Source: JBGCDD01 sp045105075 (GTDB lineage: Bacteria > Pseudomonadota > Alphaproteobacteria > Rhodobacterales > Rhodobacteraceae). From it: 29,811 nucleotides of DNA. The DNA is taken from positions 1 to 29,811 of the forward strand of contig JBGCDD010000147.1 in NCBI GenBank assembly GCA_045105075.1, written 5' to 3'. A model generated the notes under the pieces. The model made no database searches, had not been told where the DNA came from, and saw nothing but the letters and a program-made list of their open reading frames with translations. Of this stretch, positions 14,835 to 22,588 are shown piece after piece. Every line of letters starts with the position of its first letter. The stretch's first letter is position 1. Both the position numbers and the translations under genes were made by a program.

Positions 14835-16640
14835 TTACGAGCCAGCTTTTTCCTCAAGCTTGAGCCACTCTTCCTCGGACTTCACCAACCGCTTTGATCG
14901 CTCAACCAACGCATCCGTCGCCTTTTGGAATTTGATCGGCTCGCGGGTGAACAATTCGGGGTCCGACATCAACTCTTCCAACTTGCCAATCTCGGCCTCA
15001 AGCCGTTCAATCTCGGCTGGGAGCGCTTCAAGCCGGTGTTTCTCGGTGAACGAAAGCCCAGTTTGAACCGCAGTTTCCTGCTTTAACTTCGCCTTGTTTG
15101 GCTTTGATTTCTCGACACTTTCCTTGATCACATCACCGCGCTGCGCAACATAGTCGCTCCACCCGCCGGCATAAACCGTCGCCCGCCCGCGCCCTTCCAA
15201 AGCCACCGTGGTCGTTGCCACACGATCCAGGAAATCACGGTCGTGACTGACCAGCAAAACCGTGCCGTCATAGTCATCCAGCAGCTCTTGCAACAGATCC
15301 AGCGTTTCCACATCCAGATCGTTGGTCGGTTCGTCCAACACCAACACATTACTGGGCCGCGCCATCAGTTTGGCCAGCAACAAACGCGCCTTTTCACCCC
15401 CTGAAAGAGCCCGCACCGGAGCCCGCGCCTGCGCCTCATCAAACAGAAAATCCTTAAGGTAACCAATGACATGGCGGGGCGCACCGCGCACCATGACCTG
15501 ATCCGCCTTGCCCGAAACACGCATGTCAGGATCACCTGTCAGACTGTCCCAAAGGCTCATATCCGGATCGAGTTGCGCGCGCGCTTGATCAAACAGCGCC
15601 ACCTCCAGATTGCTGCCCCGCTTGCAGGTTCCACTATCCGGTTCTTCCCGCCCTAGTAGCATGTTCAATACCGTGGTTTTGCCAACCCCGTTCGGCCCCA
15701 CAAAGGCGACGCGCTCGCGCCGTTGCACCGTAATCGAAAAGTCCCGCAGGATATCATTTTCACCATAGGCCTTTGAAATACCTATGGCTTCCAAAACTTT
15801 GCGTCCCGACTTCGGCCCCGCATCAAAGCCCATCTCAGCGGTGCCCTGACGGCGTATTTGCCCCGCCCGCTCGGCCCGCAAAGCCTGCAAGGCGCGCACC
15901 CGCCCCTGATTGCGTTTGCGCCGCGCACTGATCCCTTCAACCGCCCACTTTGCCTCGGCCTTGATCAACCGGTTCAACTTGTGGCGCTGCTGATCTTCTT
16001 CTTCCCACAACGCATCGCGCCAGGTTTCAAACGCGTCAAAGCCCTTGTCTTGTCGACGCACCATTCCCCTGTCAATCCAAAGGGTTGCACGCGACAAGGC
16101 ACGCAAAAATGCACGGTCGTGGCTGATCAAAACAAAGCCCGCCTTGGTGGCGTTCAACTCGCGTTCAAGCCAACTGATCGCCTCGATATCCAGATGGTTG
16201 GTCGGCTCGTCCAGCAACATCAAATCCGGCGCCCGCGCCATCAAACCGGCCAAAGCCGCACGCCTGCGCTCGCCCCCAGACGCGGTTGCAACCGGGCGAT
16301 CGGGATCAAACTTCAACCCTTCGCCAGCGCGCTCAACCTTATAAAGCTCTCCCAAATCAAGGCCTTGCGCCGCAAACTCGCCCAGCGTCTCACAGCCGGC
16401 CATGTCCGGATCCTGCTCCATATACCCAACCGAACGCCCCGGAGCCGTCACCACAGCCCCCCGATCCGCTTCAACCAGACCCGCCATCACCTTCATCAAA
16501 GTTGACTTACCCGACCCATTGCGCCCCACCAGCGCAAGCCGATCACCCGGCTGAACCACCAGATCCAGACCGTCAAACACAGGGTCACCGCCAAAGGTCA
16601 GTGAAATTTCAGACAATTGCAAAAGAGGAATACGCGCCAT
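14835..16640 (-). CDS. uup: ABC-F ATPase, Uup type
   Basis: ABC-F proteins are soluble double-ATPase ribosome-binding factors without membrane domains; Uup is tied to ribosome function and transposon excision in E. coli. The 601 residues include ABC domain one, with Walker A GRNGSGKST (39-47), SGGE (121-124) and LMLLDEPTNHLD (140-151). A charged linker follows (about 220-275, ISARRKRNQGRVRAL). Domain two has GPNGVGKTT, LSGGEKARLLL and VLVLDEPTNDLD, and the C-terminal tail (about 525-601) is a Lys/Glu-rich coiled coil, the feature favouring Uup over EttA. Few other ABC-F members carry that tail. No clear ribosome site precedes ATG 16640. It lies 83 bases downstream of the acyltransferase on the same strand. 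Confidence 0.93.
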   Translation of the reverse strand: MARIPLLQLSEISLTFGGDPVFDGLDLVVQPGDRLALVGRNGSGKSTLMKVMAGLVEADRGAVVTAPGRSVGYMEQDPDMAGCETLGEFAAQGLDLGELYKVERAGEGLKFDPDRPVATASGGERRRAALAGLMARAPDLMLLDEPTNHLDIEAISWLERELNATKAGFVLISHDRAFLRALSRATLWIDRGMVRRQDKGFDAFETWRDALWEEEDQQRHKLNRLIKAEAKWAVEGISARRKRNQGRVRALQALRAERAGQIRRQGTAEMGFDAGPKSGRKVLEAIGISKAYGENDILRDFSITVQRRERVAFVGPNGVGKTTVLNMLLGREEPDSGTCKRGSNLEVALFDQARAQLDPDMSLWDSLTGDPDMRVSGKADQVMVRGAPRHVIGYLKDFLFDEAQARAPVRALSGGEKARLLLAKLMARPSNVLVLDEPTNDLDVETLDLLQELLDDYDGTVLLVSHDRDFLDRVATTTVALEGRGRATVYAGGWSDYVAQRGDVIKESVEKSKPNKAKLKQETAVQTGLSFTEKHRLEALPAEIERLEAEIGKLEELMSDPELFTREPIKFQKATDALVERSKRLVKSEEEWLKLEEKAGS

Positions 16641-16723
16641 AACCGCCAGCTAAACCCACGCCCGATCAGCGTCAACGCTTGGCCTTCATCTTTCCAAATA
16701 AACTCCCGCCGGAGGCTCCTGCC

Positions 16724-17452
16724 CTATCCCGCCACAGCCCGCAGCAACCGTTTGCGCGCCGCAGGAATCGCGCCGATCTCAAGCCCGGTGAACACATGCA
16801 ACGTGTTCATCTGCCGGTCCACCACCGCATGATCACTGACCCAACCGCCCATCAACAAATAGGTGCGCAACAACGGCGGCATCCTTAGCATCGCTTTCTT
16901 AACATCCGGTTTGCGCCGCAACCGGGCCGCATAGCGAAACACATCCGGCGCTTTCACCCGCGGCAGCCAACGTTTGGGCGCCAGATGACGCGCCTTCAAC
17001 ATGGCAAATGCATCCAGATATTGCGCTGTCTCGGTGCCCGCAAAAGACGAGCAACCAAACAGCATCTCTACCGCGTTTTCGTCAACAAAACGCGTCATCG
17101 CGCCCCAGGCCACGCGCAAAATATCGCCGTCGCGCCAATCGGGATGAATGCAAAACCGCCCCATTTCGACCATGCGCCCCTCAAATTGCGCCAAGGCGGA
17201 CAGCTCGTAAAACTGCGATGAATAGCTGGCCGCAAGGTCCTGCCCACCGTCCAGACACAGCAACCGGAAACAACACACCAATTCTCCTGATCGGATGTCA
17301 TGGACCAGAATGTGCTGACTGCGCGCATCAAAAGCATCGCCGTCCAACCCTTTGGTTTGAAACGCCAACGCGCGCAAAGCTTGGGCATCTTCAAGGTCTT
17401 GCGCGGTTTCAGCGCAGCGCGCGCGATAGCGTCCTTTGGTGATCAAGGCCAT
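16724..17452 (-). CDS. OlsB/GlsB-like N-acyltransferase (aminolipid synthesis)
   Basis: The 242-residue protein belongs to the GNAT-fold group of OlsB (ornithine-ACP N-acyltransferase), often misnamed hemolysin. Family-like elements are RARCAETAQDLEDAQALRALAF near the N-terminus, FDARSQHILVHD, the motif RMVEMGRFCIHPDWRD (about 118-133) and MPPLLRTYLLMGGWVSD toward the end. OlsB joins a 3-hydroxyacyl chain from ACP to ornithine, and the lyso-lipid is then completed by OlsA. Here no olsA-like gene is adjacent. In roseobacters a homologue, GlsB, does the same with glutamine, and this orphan position makes that an attractive reading. ATG at 17452 was chosen because GGAAAGG lies upstream; longer starts add unrelated residues. 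It follows bamE by 76 bases. Confidence 0.8.
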   Translation of the reverse strand: MALITKGRYRARCAETAQDLEDAQALRALAFQTKGLDGDAFDARSQHILVHDIRSGELVCCFRLLCLDGGQDLAASYSSQFYELSALAQFEGRMVEMGRFCIHPDWRDGDILRVAWGAMTRFVDENAVEMLFGCSSFAGTETAQYLDAFAMLKARHLAPKRWLPRVKAPDVFRYAARLRRKPDVKKAMLRMPPLLRTYLLMGGWVSDHAVVDRQMNTLHVFTGLEIGAIPAARKRLLRAVAG

Positions 17453-17528
17453 GGTTTTGCGCCTTTCCATCCGAGCTGGCGACCCACGTTCAGGGTCACA
17501 CAGCGCGCGCCACATGACAACGCAACGC

Positions 17529-17999
17529 CTAGTTGTCCAACAGTTGGCCCGGTCCGATTCGACCCAAGTTACCAATCAACTGGCGCAGGAAGGTGCGGTC
17601 TTCAACTCCGGGGTCCGTCACACGCCGTTCCAATGGAATCACGCGGCCATCTTCCAGACCAAAACGCTCGATGTTTTGCACCACACCACGGGTATCAAAG
17701 CTGATGGCCACCAACTCGCGCGAGACAGGGCGCGGCGCCGTCGCGCCGTAGTGGCGAAAACGGGTTGCGACATAGTAAAAACCGGTTTGATCCAGCACGC
17801 CCGACGCGGTTGGTTGCCCGACGGTTTCGGCCACACTGTCGCGTGTGTCGATGCCAACCAGTATGTCGGCCAGCTGATCCTCGCTCGGCACGTAGCCATG
17901 ATTGCGATAGATCGCCACACAACCGGTCAACGCTACAAAAGCCCCGACGAAAACACTTGTGCGCACGGCCCGTCGCACCCAGATAGATGTGGTGATCAT
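17529..17999 (-). CDS. bamE: Outer membrane assembly lipoprotein BamE (SmpA/OmlA)
   Basis: BamE is a periplasm-facing outer-membrane lipoprotein that supports BamA and BamD in inserting beta-barrel proteins. The 156-residue precursor has a basic N-terminus (WVRRAVR), a hydrophobic segment and the lipobox LTGC with the lipidated C27. The mature part opens HGYVPSEDQLADILVGIDTRDSVAETVGQPT, the SmpA/OmlA start pattern, followed by YYVATRFRHYG and a strand-rich end. AGAGGG precedes ATG 17999. The gene is divergent from yceD (86 bases between starts) and followed on its strand by the acyltransferase, so one promoter may serve both. Confidence 0.9.
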   Translation of the reverse strand: MITTSIWVRRAVRTSVFVGAFVALTGCVAIYRNHGYVPSEDQLADILVGIDTRDSVAETVGQPTASGVLDQTGFYYVATRFRHYGATAPRPVSRELVAISFDTRGVVQNIERFGLEDGRVIPLERRVTDPGVEDRTFLRQLIGNLGRIGPGQLLDN

Positions 18000-18085
18000 G
18001 GCTGCCCTCTTGCTTTGGCGTGATCGCCCTTTTAATCCCGACTACAACAAACTCACGCCCGGGTTCAAGAAACGAAAGCACGATC

Positions 18086-18622
18086 ATGTCTGACCAGACC
18101 GCCTTGCGGGTGAGCGATTTGAACCAGAACGCGCCAACCCCGTTCGAACTGCGCCCCGATTCTGACCACCTCAAAGCCCTGGCGGCTGAGCTGGGACTGT
18201 TGGGGCTGAAAAAGCTGCGATTTGGCGGTAAAATCTCGGCATTGGGCCCGCGCGATTGGCAGTTACAGGCCCAGTTGGGCGCCACTGTGGTGCAATCTTG
18301 TGTGCTCACGCTGGACCCTGTGACCACGCGCCTTGATACAAAGGTCGAGCGGCGCTTTCTTGCCGATATGCCCGAACCCGAGCTGGCCGAGATCGAAATG
18401 GAAAGCGACGACAGCATCGAAAAGCTGGGGTCTTGGATTGATCCGGCCGCGATCATGGCCGAAGCACTGGCGCTGGCGTTGCCGCTGTACCCGCGCAGCA
18501 CCGATGCGGCTTTGGGCGAGGCGGTGTTTACCAAACCGGGGCAAACCCCGATGCGCGACGAAGATGCGCGCCCCTTTGCCGGCCTTGCGGCGCTGCGCAC
18601 CACCTTGGATCAGCCCGAATGA
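18086..18622 (+). CDS. YceD / DUF177 family protein
   Basis: The 178-residue protein matches the DUF177 family, to which YceD, a factor for 23S rRNA accumulation in bacteria and plants, belongs. Supporting features are the central QSCVLTLDPVTTRLDTKVERRF stretch and the acidic segment MPEPELAEIEMESDDSIE, then IDPAAIMAEALALALPLYPR. Its neighbour rpmF (L32) is the conserved partner in many bacteria, which strengthens the call. ATG 18086 gives the usual alphaproteobacterial length; an upstream start would add 22 residues without likeness. The ribosome site is weak. A 196-base gap with a possible promoter separates it from rpmF. Confidence 0.9.
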   Translation: MSDQTALRVSDLNQNAPTPFELRPDSDHLKALAAELGLLGLKKLRFGGKISALGPRDWQLQAQLGATVVQSCVLTLDPVTTRLDTKVERRFLADMPEPELAEIEMESDDSIEKLGSWIDPAAIMAEALALALPLYPRSTDAALGEAVFTKPGQTPMRDEDARPFAGLAALRTTLDQPE

Positions 18623-18657
18623 CACAGCGCGACACCTCCGAAAGGTGCAAAAACCCC

Positions 18658-18685
18658 TTGCGACCGGGTCAATTCACAGTATTTT
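18658..18685 (+). promoter_or_regulatory. Possible promoter before rpmF-plsX-fabH
   Basis: TTGCGA (18658-18663) and TATTTT (18680-18685) are 16 bases apart, each matching four of six consensus positions. They sit in the 196-base gap after yceD, about 133 bases before rpmF. This is a weak match only. Confidence 0.3.
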
Positions 18686-18818
18686 GGCGCGCTCACAGGA
18701 ATTAGCGTTGGACATCCGACACCTGCGGGCCTAAACGCCTCGTCAGACCGCTTAGACGGATTAAATTGCAATCGGCCCCGGGATCGCCCGCTGGCCCCTT
18801 TCAGACAAAGGTTGAGAC

Positions 18819-19025
18819 ATGGCCGTCCAACAGAACAAAGTATCCAAATCACGCCGCAACAATCGCCGCGCTCATGATTCTCTGGTTGCCGCCAACCCGA
18901 ACGAATGCCCAAATTGCGGCGAACTAAAGCGCCCGCACCATATTTGTGCGGCCTGTGGCCACTATGATGACAAAGAAATTGTCGTGCTCGCGGACGAGAT
19001 CGATCTGGACGAAGACGCAGCATAA
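18819..19025 (+). CDS. rpmF: 50S ribosomal protein L32
   Basis: The 68-residue large-subunit protein has the standard start MAVQQNKVSKSRRNNRRAHD, a basic rRNA-binding N-terminus, and an intact Cys4 zinc ribbon: C30 and C33 in CPNC, C43 and C46 in CAAC. The acidic C-terminal tail ending DEDAA is typical of alphaproteobacterial L32. AAAGG precedes the ATG. It begins the classical rpmF-plsX-fabH order, linking ribosome and fatty acid synthesis, with 21 bases to plsX. Confidence 0.98.
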   Translation: MAVQQNKVSKSRRNNRRAHDSLVAANPNECPNCGELKRPHHICAACGHYDDKEIVVLADEIDLDEDAA

Positions 19026-19046
19026 CCAAAGGCGGCGGGCGATTGC

Positions 19047-20126
19047 ATGACGGCCCAGCCTGAACCAGACCCTCCCGCGCGCATCATCATTTCGGTGGAT
19101 GCAATGGGCGGCGATGCAGGCCCTGCAGCGGTTGTTGCGGGCCTTGCTTTGTCGGCCACCAAAAACCCCGACATCGGATTCATCCTGCATGGGCCAAAAG
19201 CCGATCTTGTCAGGTTGGTGGAAAAACGCCGCACCTTGGCCGGACGGGTCGCGTACCGCGATTGTGCGGATGTGGGCACGGTGGAAGACAAGCCCAACCA
19301 TGTGATGCGCAACGGCAAAGGCACCTCGATGTGGTCCGCCATCGACGCCTTGCGCGACGGCGACGCACAGGGCGTGGTCTCGTGTGGCAACACCGGTGCA
19401 TTGATGGCGCTGTCGATGATCCGCCTGCGAAAGCTGCCCGGCGTCAACCGCCCCGCCATCGCCATCCTGTTTCCATCGCGCAATCCGCAGGGCTTTAACG
19501 TCATGCTTGATGCCGGCGCCGATGTGCGCGCCGACCCGCCTGATCTGCTGCAATATGCGCTAATGGGTGCGTCCTACGCCCGCAATGGCATGGACCTGCC
19601 CCGCCCGCGCATCGGCCTGCTGAATGTGGGCACCGAAGAGCACAAAGGCCGCGCCGAGCTGAAAGAGGCCCACGCCTTGATCGCCGAGCACGCACACTCC
19701 AGCGAGTTTGACTTTGTTGGTTTTGTGGAAGGCAGCGACATCGCCGGCAATGCGGCTGATGTTATCGTCACCGACGGTTTTACCGGCAATGTTGCGATCA
19801 AAACCGGAGAAGGCACGGCCAGCCTGATTGGCGATCTGCTGCGCGAGGCGTTCAAATATTCAACCTTGTCCCGTTTGGCTTCGATCCTGGCGATCACCTC
19901 GATGCGGCGTCTGAAAAAGCGGATTGATCCGCGCAATGTCAACGGCGGTGTGTTCCTGGGCCTGAACGGTACTGTGGTCAAATCCCATGGCAGCGCCGAC
20001 GACACCGGCATTTCAGCGGCCGTGAAGCTGGCCTTTCAACTGGCCCAATCGGGCTTTTCGGAAAAACTGGCGGCGCGGGTCGCCACCACGATGGTCAGCG
20101 ACACGACCAAGGAAAAACAGCTATGA
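19047..20126 (+). CDS. plsX: Phosphate acyltransferase PlsX
   Basis: PlsX converts acyl-ACP and phosphate to acyl-phosphate, the donor for PlsY in phosphatidic acid synthesis. It is a peripheral membrane enzyme. The 359-residue product has ISVDAMGGDAGP (15-26), GTSMWSAIDALRDGDAQGVVSCGNTGALMA, LLNVGTEEHKG, FVGFVEGSDIAGNAADVIVTDGFTGN and a C-terminal GLNGTVVKSHGSAD stretch, all family hallmarks. The first dozen residues are a variable extension. Its stop overlaps the fabH start as ATGA, indicating translational coupling. Confidence 0.97.
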   Translation: MTAQPEPDPPARIIISVDAMGGDAGPAAVVAGLALSATKNPDIGFILHGPKADLVRLVEKRRTLAGRVAYRDCADVGTVEDKPNHVMRNGKGTSMWSAIDALRDGDAQGVVSCGNTGALMALSMIRLRKLPGVNRPAIAILFPSRNPQGFNVMLDAGADVRADPPDLLQYALMGASYARNGMDLPRPRIGLLNVGTEEHKGRAELKEAHALIAEHAHSSEFDFVGFVEGSDIAGNAADVIVTDGFTGNVAIKTGEGTASLIGDLLREAFKYSTLSRLASILAITSMRRLKKRIDPRNVNGGVFLGLNGTVVKSHGSADDTGISAAVKLAFQLAQSGFSEKLAARVATTMVSDTTKEKQL

Positions 20127-21094
20127 CACGGCGCGCGACGGTTCTTGGGGTTGGTCACTATTTGCCCGAACGCGTCGTTCTGAACGCCGAGTTTGAGGCC
20201 ACGTTAGACACCACAGACGAGTGGATACGCGCCCGCTCTGGCATTGAACAACGCCACTTCGCAGCCGAAGGCCAGACCACGTCAGATCTGGCGACACGGG
20301 CCGCTGAGGCCGCATTGAGCAACGCAGGCCTTGGAGCAAACGACATCGACGCCATTGTTTTGGCCACGTCCACAGCCGACCTGACGTTTCCCTCTGCCGC
20401 CACGATGGTGCAATCCGCCCTTGGGATGACCCGCGGTTTTGCCTTTGATGTTCAGGCGGTTTGCGCGGGGTTCGTCTATGCGCTGAGCACTGCGAACGCG
20501 ATGATCGTGGCCGGTCAGGCCGACCGGGTGCTGGTGATCGGCGCCGAAACCTTTAGCCGAATCATGGATTGGAGCGACCGCAGCACCTGTGTGCTGTTTG
20601 GCGACGGTGCGGGTGCGCTTGTTTTGGGGGCTCAAACCGGCACCGGAACCGCGCAGGATCGCGGCATTTTGTCGGTCGATCTGCACTCGGACGGGCGGTT
20701 CAAGGACCTGTTATTTGTCGATGGCGGTGTCAGCACACAGACCACCGGACATCTGCGTATGCAGGGCAATCAGGTGTTCCGTCATGCGGTTGAAAAACTG
20801 GCCAGCTCTGCCGAATCAGCGCTGAAGCGCGCGAATCTGACCAGCGATGACGTCGATTGGGTGGTGCCGCATCAGGCCAATATCCGCATCATTCAGGGCA
20901 CCGCACGCAAAATGGGCCTGCCCATGGACCGGGTTGTGGTGACCGTGCAGGACCATGGCAACACCTCGGCTGCCTCGATTCCGTTGGCGCTTTCGGTGGG
21001 TCAGGCGCGCGGTCAGATCAAGCCTGGCGATCTTTTGGTCACCGAAGCAATTGGTGGCGGCCTGGCCTGGGGCGCAGTGGTTTTACGCTGGTAA
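20123..21094 (+). CDS. fabH: 3-oxoacyl-ACP synthase III
   Basis: FabH condenses acetyl-CoA with malonyl-ACP, the first step of type II fatty acid synthesis in the cytosol. The 323-residue sequence carries the catalytic triad C114 (FDVQAVCAGFVYAL), H250 (WVVPHQANIRII) and N280 (DHGNTSAASIP), and ends in IGGGLAWGAVVLRW. Length is standard. Its ATG overlaps the plsX stop by 4 bases. Composition of this gene on its coding strand is richer in G than in C in places, unlike the plus-strand genes at 2-14 kb. Confidence 0.98.
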   Translation: MTRRATVLGVGHYLPERVVLNAEFEATLDTTDEWIRARSGIEQRHFAAEGQTTSDLATRAAEAALSNAGLGANDIDAIVLATSTADLTFPSAATMVQSALGMTRGFAFDVQAVCAGFVYALSTANAMIVAGQADRVLVIGAETFSRIMDWSDRSTCVLFGDGAGALVLGAQTGTGTAQDRGILSVDLHSDGRFKDLLFVDGGVSTQTTGHLRMQGNQVFRHAVEKLASSAESALKRANLTSDDVDWVVPHQANIRIIQGTARKMGLPMDRVVVTVQDHGNTSAASIPLALSVGQARGQIKPGDLLVTEAIGGGLAWGAVVLRW

Positions 21095-21155
21095 GAATGG
21101 CCCAGTTCACATGTGGCTTGAAGGTGCTTATCCAACCCCTTGCAATGCTTAGATA

Positions 21156-21185
21156 TTGACTCCAATTTCGTCCCCGCCCTACAGT
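21156..21185 (+). promoter_or_regulatory. Probable promoter of ihfA
   Basis: TTGACT (21156-21161, five of six) is followed after 18 bases by TACAGT (21180-21185, four of six). Transcription would begin about 15 bases before ATG 21207, upstream of or within the AGGGGG ribosome site region. It fits the 112-base gap after fabH. Confidence 0.45.
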
Positions 21186-21206
21186 CGCAAAACACAGGGG
21201 GACACA

Positions 21207-21509
21207 ATGGGCGAAAAGACTCTGACACGGATGGACTTAAGCGAGGCCGTATTCCGTGAGGTCGGTTTGTCGCGCAACGAAAGCGCACAACTGGTTGAAA
21301 GCATGCTGGAACACATGTCTGACGCGCTGGTGCGCGGTGAACAGGTGAAAATCTCGTCCTTCGGCACGTTCAGCGTGCGCGATAAATCCGCCCGAATCGG
21401 GCGCAATCCCAAGACTGGCGAAGAAGTTCCGATCCAACCCCGCCGTGTTTTGACGTTCCGGCCTTCCCATTTGATGAAGGATCGCGTCGCGGCCGGGAAC
21501 AAGTCGTAA
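21207..21509 (+). CDS. ihfA: Integration host factor alpha subunit
   Basis: IHF-alpha pairs with IhfB and bends DNA sharply in the nucleoid, aiding replication, recombination and sigma-54 promoters. The 100-residue protein has the HU/IHF fold: helices 1-45 and the strand region KISSFGTFSVRDKSARIGRNPKTGEEVPI, with the intercalating proline P68 in GRNPKTGE, then RRVLTFRPS. The Lys/Arg-rich arm is intact. ATG 21207 follows AGGGGG; an in-frame TTG at 21156 would add 17 residues and overlaps the likely promoter. It precedes the MerR gene by 15 bases, a conserved pair in alphaproteobacteria. Confidence 0.96.
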   Translation: MGEKTLTRMDLSEAVFREVGLSRNESAQLVESMLEHMSDALVRGEQVKISSFGTFSVRDKSARIGRNPKTGEEVPIQPRRVLTFRPSHLMKDRVAAGNKS

Positions 21510-21524
21510 GCAGGACCCCACCCC

Positions 21525-22394
21525 ATGAGCAAATCGCCCGACGCCTTTCGCACGATCAGTGAGGTCGCCGACTGGTTGGGCATTCAAGCCCATGTGCTGC
21601 GATTCTGGGAAAGCAAGTTCACCCAGGTGAAACCGGTCAAACGTGCCGGTGGTCGACGGTATTATCGCCCGATCGACATGCAATTGCTGGGCGGCATCAA
21701 ATCGCTGCTCCACGACGATGGTCTGACCATCAAAGGCGTTCAAAAGATTTTGCGCGAACAAGGGGTTGGACATGTCTCCGACCTCTCTCCGCCGTTGGAC
21801 GAGATCAACCTGGCTTTGCCAGAAGAACCCGAGACGATGGCTCCGGTGTTGCGTTTCAAAAGCAAGGCGCCTGAGGTTGCGACGACCAATGAGGCGCCAG
21901 CAGACGAGCCAGAAGCCGCAGTGGAGTCCGAACCAACGGTGGAGTTAGAAGAGCCCGCGTTGGAGGAAGAGCCAGAGGCCGCGACCGCTGACCCAGCCGC
22001 GAACGAGCCAGAGCCCGAACCCACGTTCGAGCGGTCCCTGCCCTCGTTCCTGAGCCGACCGGCGCGATCAGACCAGCACCCCGAGGCCGCACCGGCCACA
22101 GAAACCGAGCCAGAGCCGGAACCGCAACCTGTGGCGGAACCTGAACCCGAACCCGAGCTTGAAGCTGCGCCCGAACCCGAACCACCTGCTGTCACAGAGC
22201 CAGAGCCACCGCAGCCGCGCAAGGTCGACGCACCTGACCCCCCCGATGAATCCGAGATTCCCTATGCGCCCGGGGTTTTGGCCGCGGCCACACGCTTGCC
22301 GGCGCTGAGTGCCGAACAGGCGCGCCAAATTGCACCGCTGGCTGATGCGTTGCGCGACTGGTTGGCGCGCGGCGATGACCATGCGGGCGGATAA
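21525..22394 (+). CDS. MerR-family regulator with long Glu/Pro-rich tail
   Basis: The 289-residue protein starts with a MerR winged helix (about 8-78): ISEVADWLGIQAHVLRFWES, KPVKRAGGRRYYRPIDMQLL and LLHDDGLTIKGVQKIL. There is no cysteine ligand set for metal sensing. From about residue 98 to 250 it is dominated by Glu, Pro and Ala in EPEPEP-like runs, a probably disordered acidic linker. It ends in a short predicted helix LSAEQARQIAPLADALRDWLARG. The MerR N-domain beside ihfA is conserved in alphaproteobacteria, but the target genes are unknown. The 15-base spacing indicates cotranscription with ihfA. No terminator is seen before tRNA-Pro. Confidence 0.88.
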   Translation: MSKSPDAFRTISEVADWLGIQAHVLRFWESKFTQVKPVKRAGGRRYYRPIDMQLLGGIKSLLHDDGLTIKGVQKILREQGVGHVSDLSPPLDEINLALPEEPETMAPVLRFKSKAPEVATTNEAPADEPEAAVESEPTVELEEPALEEEPEAATADPAANEPEPEPTFERSLPSFLSRPARSDQHPEAAPATETEPEPEPQPVAEPEPEPELEAAPEPEPPAVTEPEPPQPRKVDAPDPPDESEIPYAPGVLAAATRLPALSAEQARQIAPLADALRDWLARGDDHAGG

Positions 22395-22417
22395 GTTAAC
22401 CGCCTCGTGATTCCCTC

Positions 22418-22445
22418 TTGCTCCTGTCCGCAAAACCGCTATGAA
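22418..22445 (+). promoter_or_regulatory. Possible promoter of tRNA-Pro
   Basis: TTGCTC (22418-22423) and TATGAA (22440-22445) are 16 bases apart and end 11 bases before the tRNA 5' end, which is the expected distance for a tRNA promoter with a short leader. Confidence 0.4.
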
Positions 22446-22456
22446 CGCCCAATCGT

Positions 22457-22533
22457 CGGGCTATGGCGCAGCCTGGTAGCGCGTCCGTCTGGGGGACGGA
22501 AGGTCGCAGGTTCGAGTCCTGCTAGCCCGACCA
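22457..22533 (+). tRNA. tRNA-Pro (anticodon GGG)
   Basis: A complete 77-base cloverleaf is visible. The acceptor CGGGCTA pairs with TAGCCCG, the D arm is GCGC...GCGC with AGCCTGGTA, the anticodon stem TCCGT pairs with ACGGA around loop CTGGGGG (anticodon GGG, reading CCC), and the T arm GCAGG/CCTGC holds TTCGAGT. Discriminator A is followed by an encoded CCA. It sits between the MerR gene and dcd. Confidence 0.97.
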
Positions 22534-22588
22534 AAACACACCGACGATATCACATAGTGTGCCCTGCGGGGCTGCGGAGACGGGCAAG

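Noticed and set aside
16724..17452. Acyltransferase gene as a hemolysin
   Set aside because: The hemolysin label in databases stems from an old annotation of OlsB relatives; no pore-forming or secretion features are present.
18633..18647. Hairpin CACCT/AGGTG after yceD as a terminator
   Set aside because: Only five base pairs and followed by A and C rather than T residues on the plus strand.
22457..22588. tRNA-Pro as an integration site for a mobile element
   Set aside because: No repeated tRNA 3' end, integrase or foreign-looking genes occur downstream; dcd and the scp operon are core genes.
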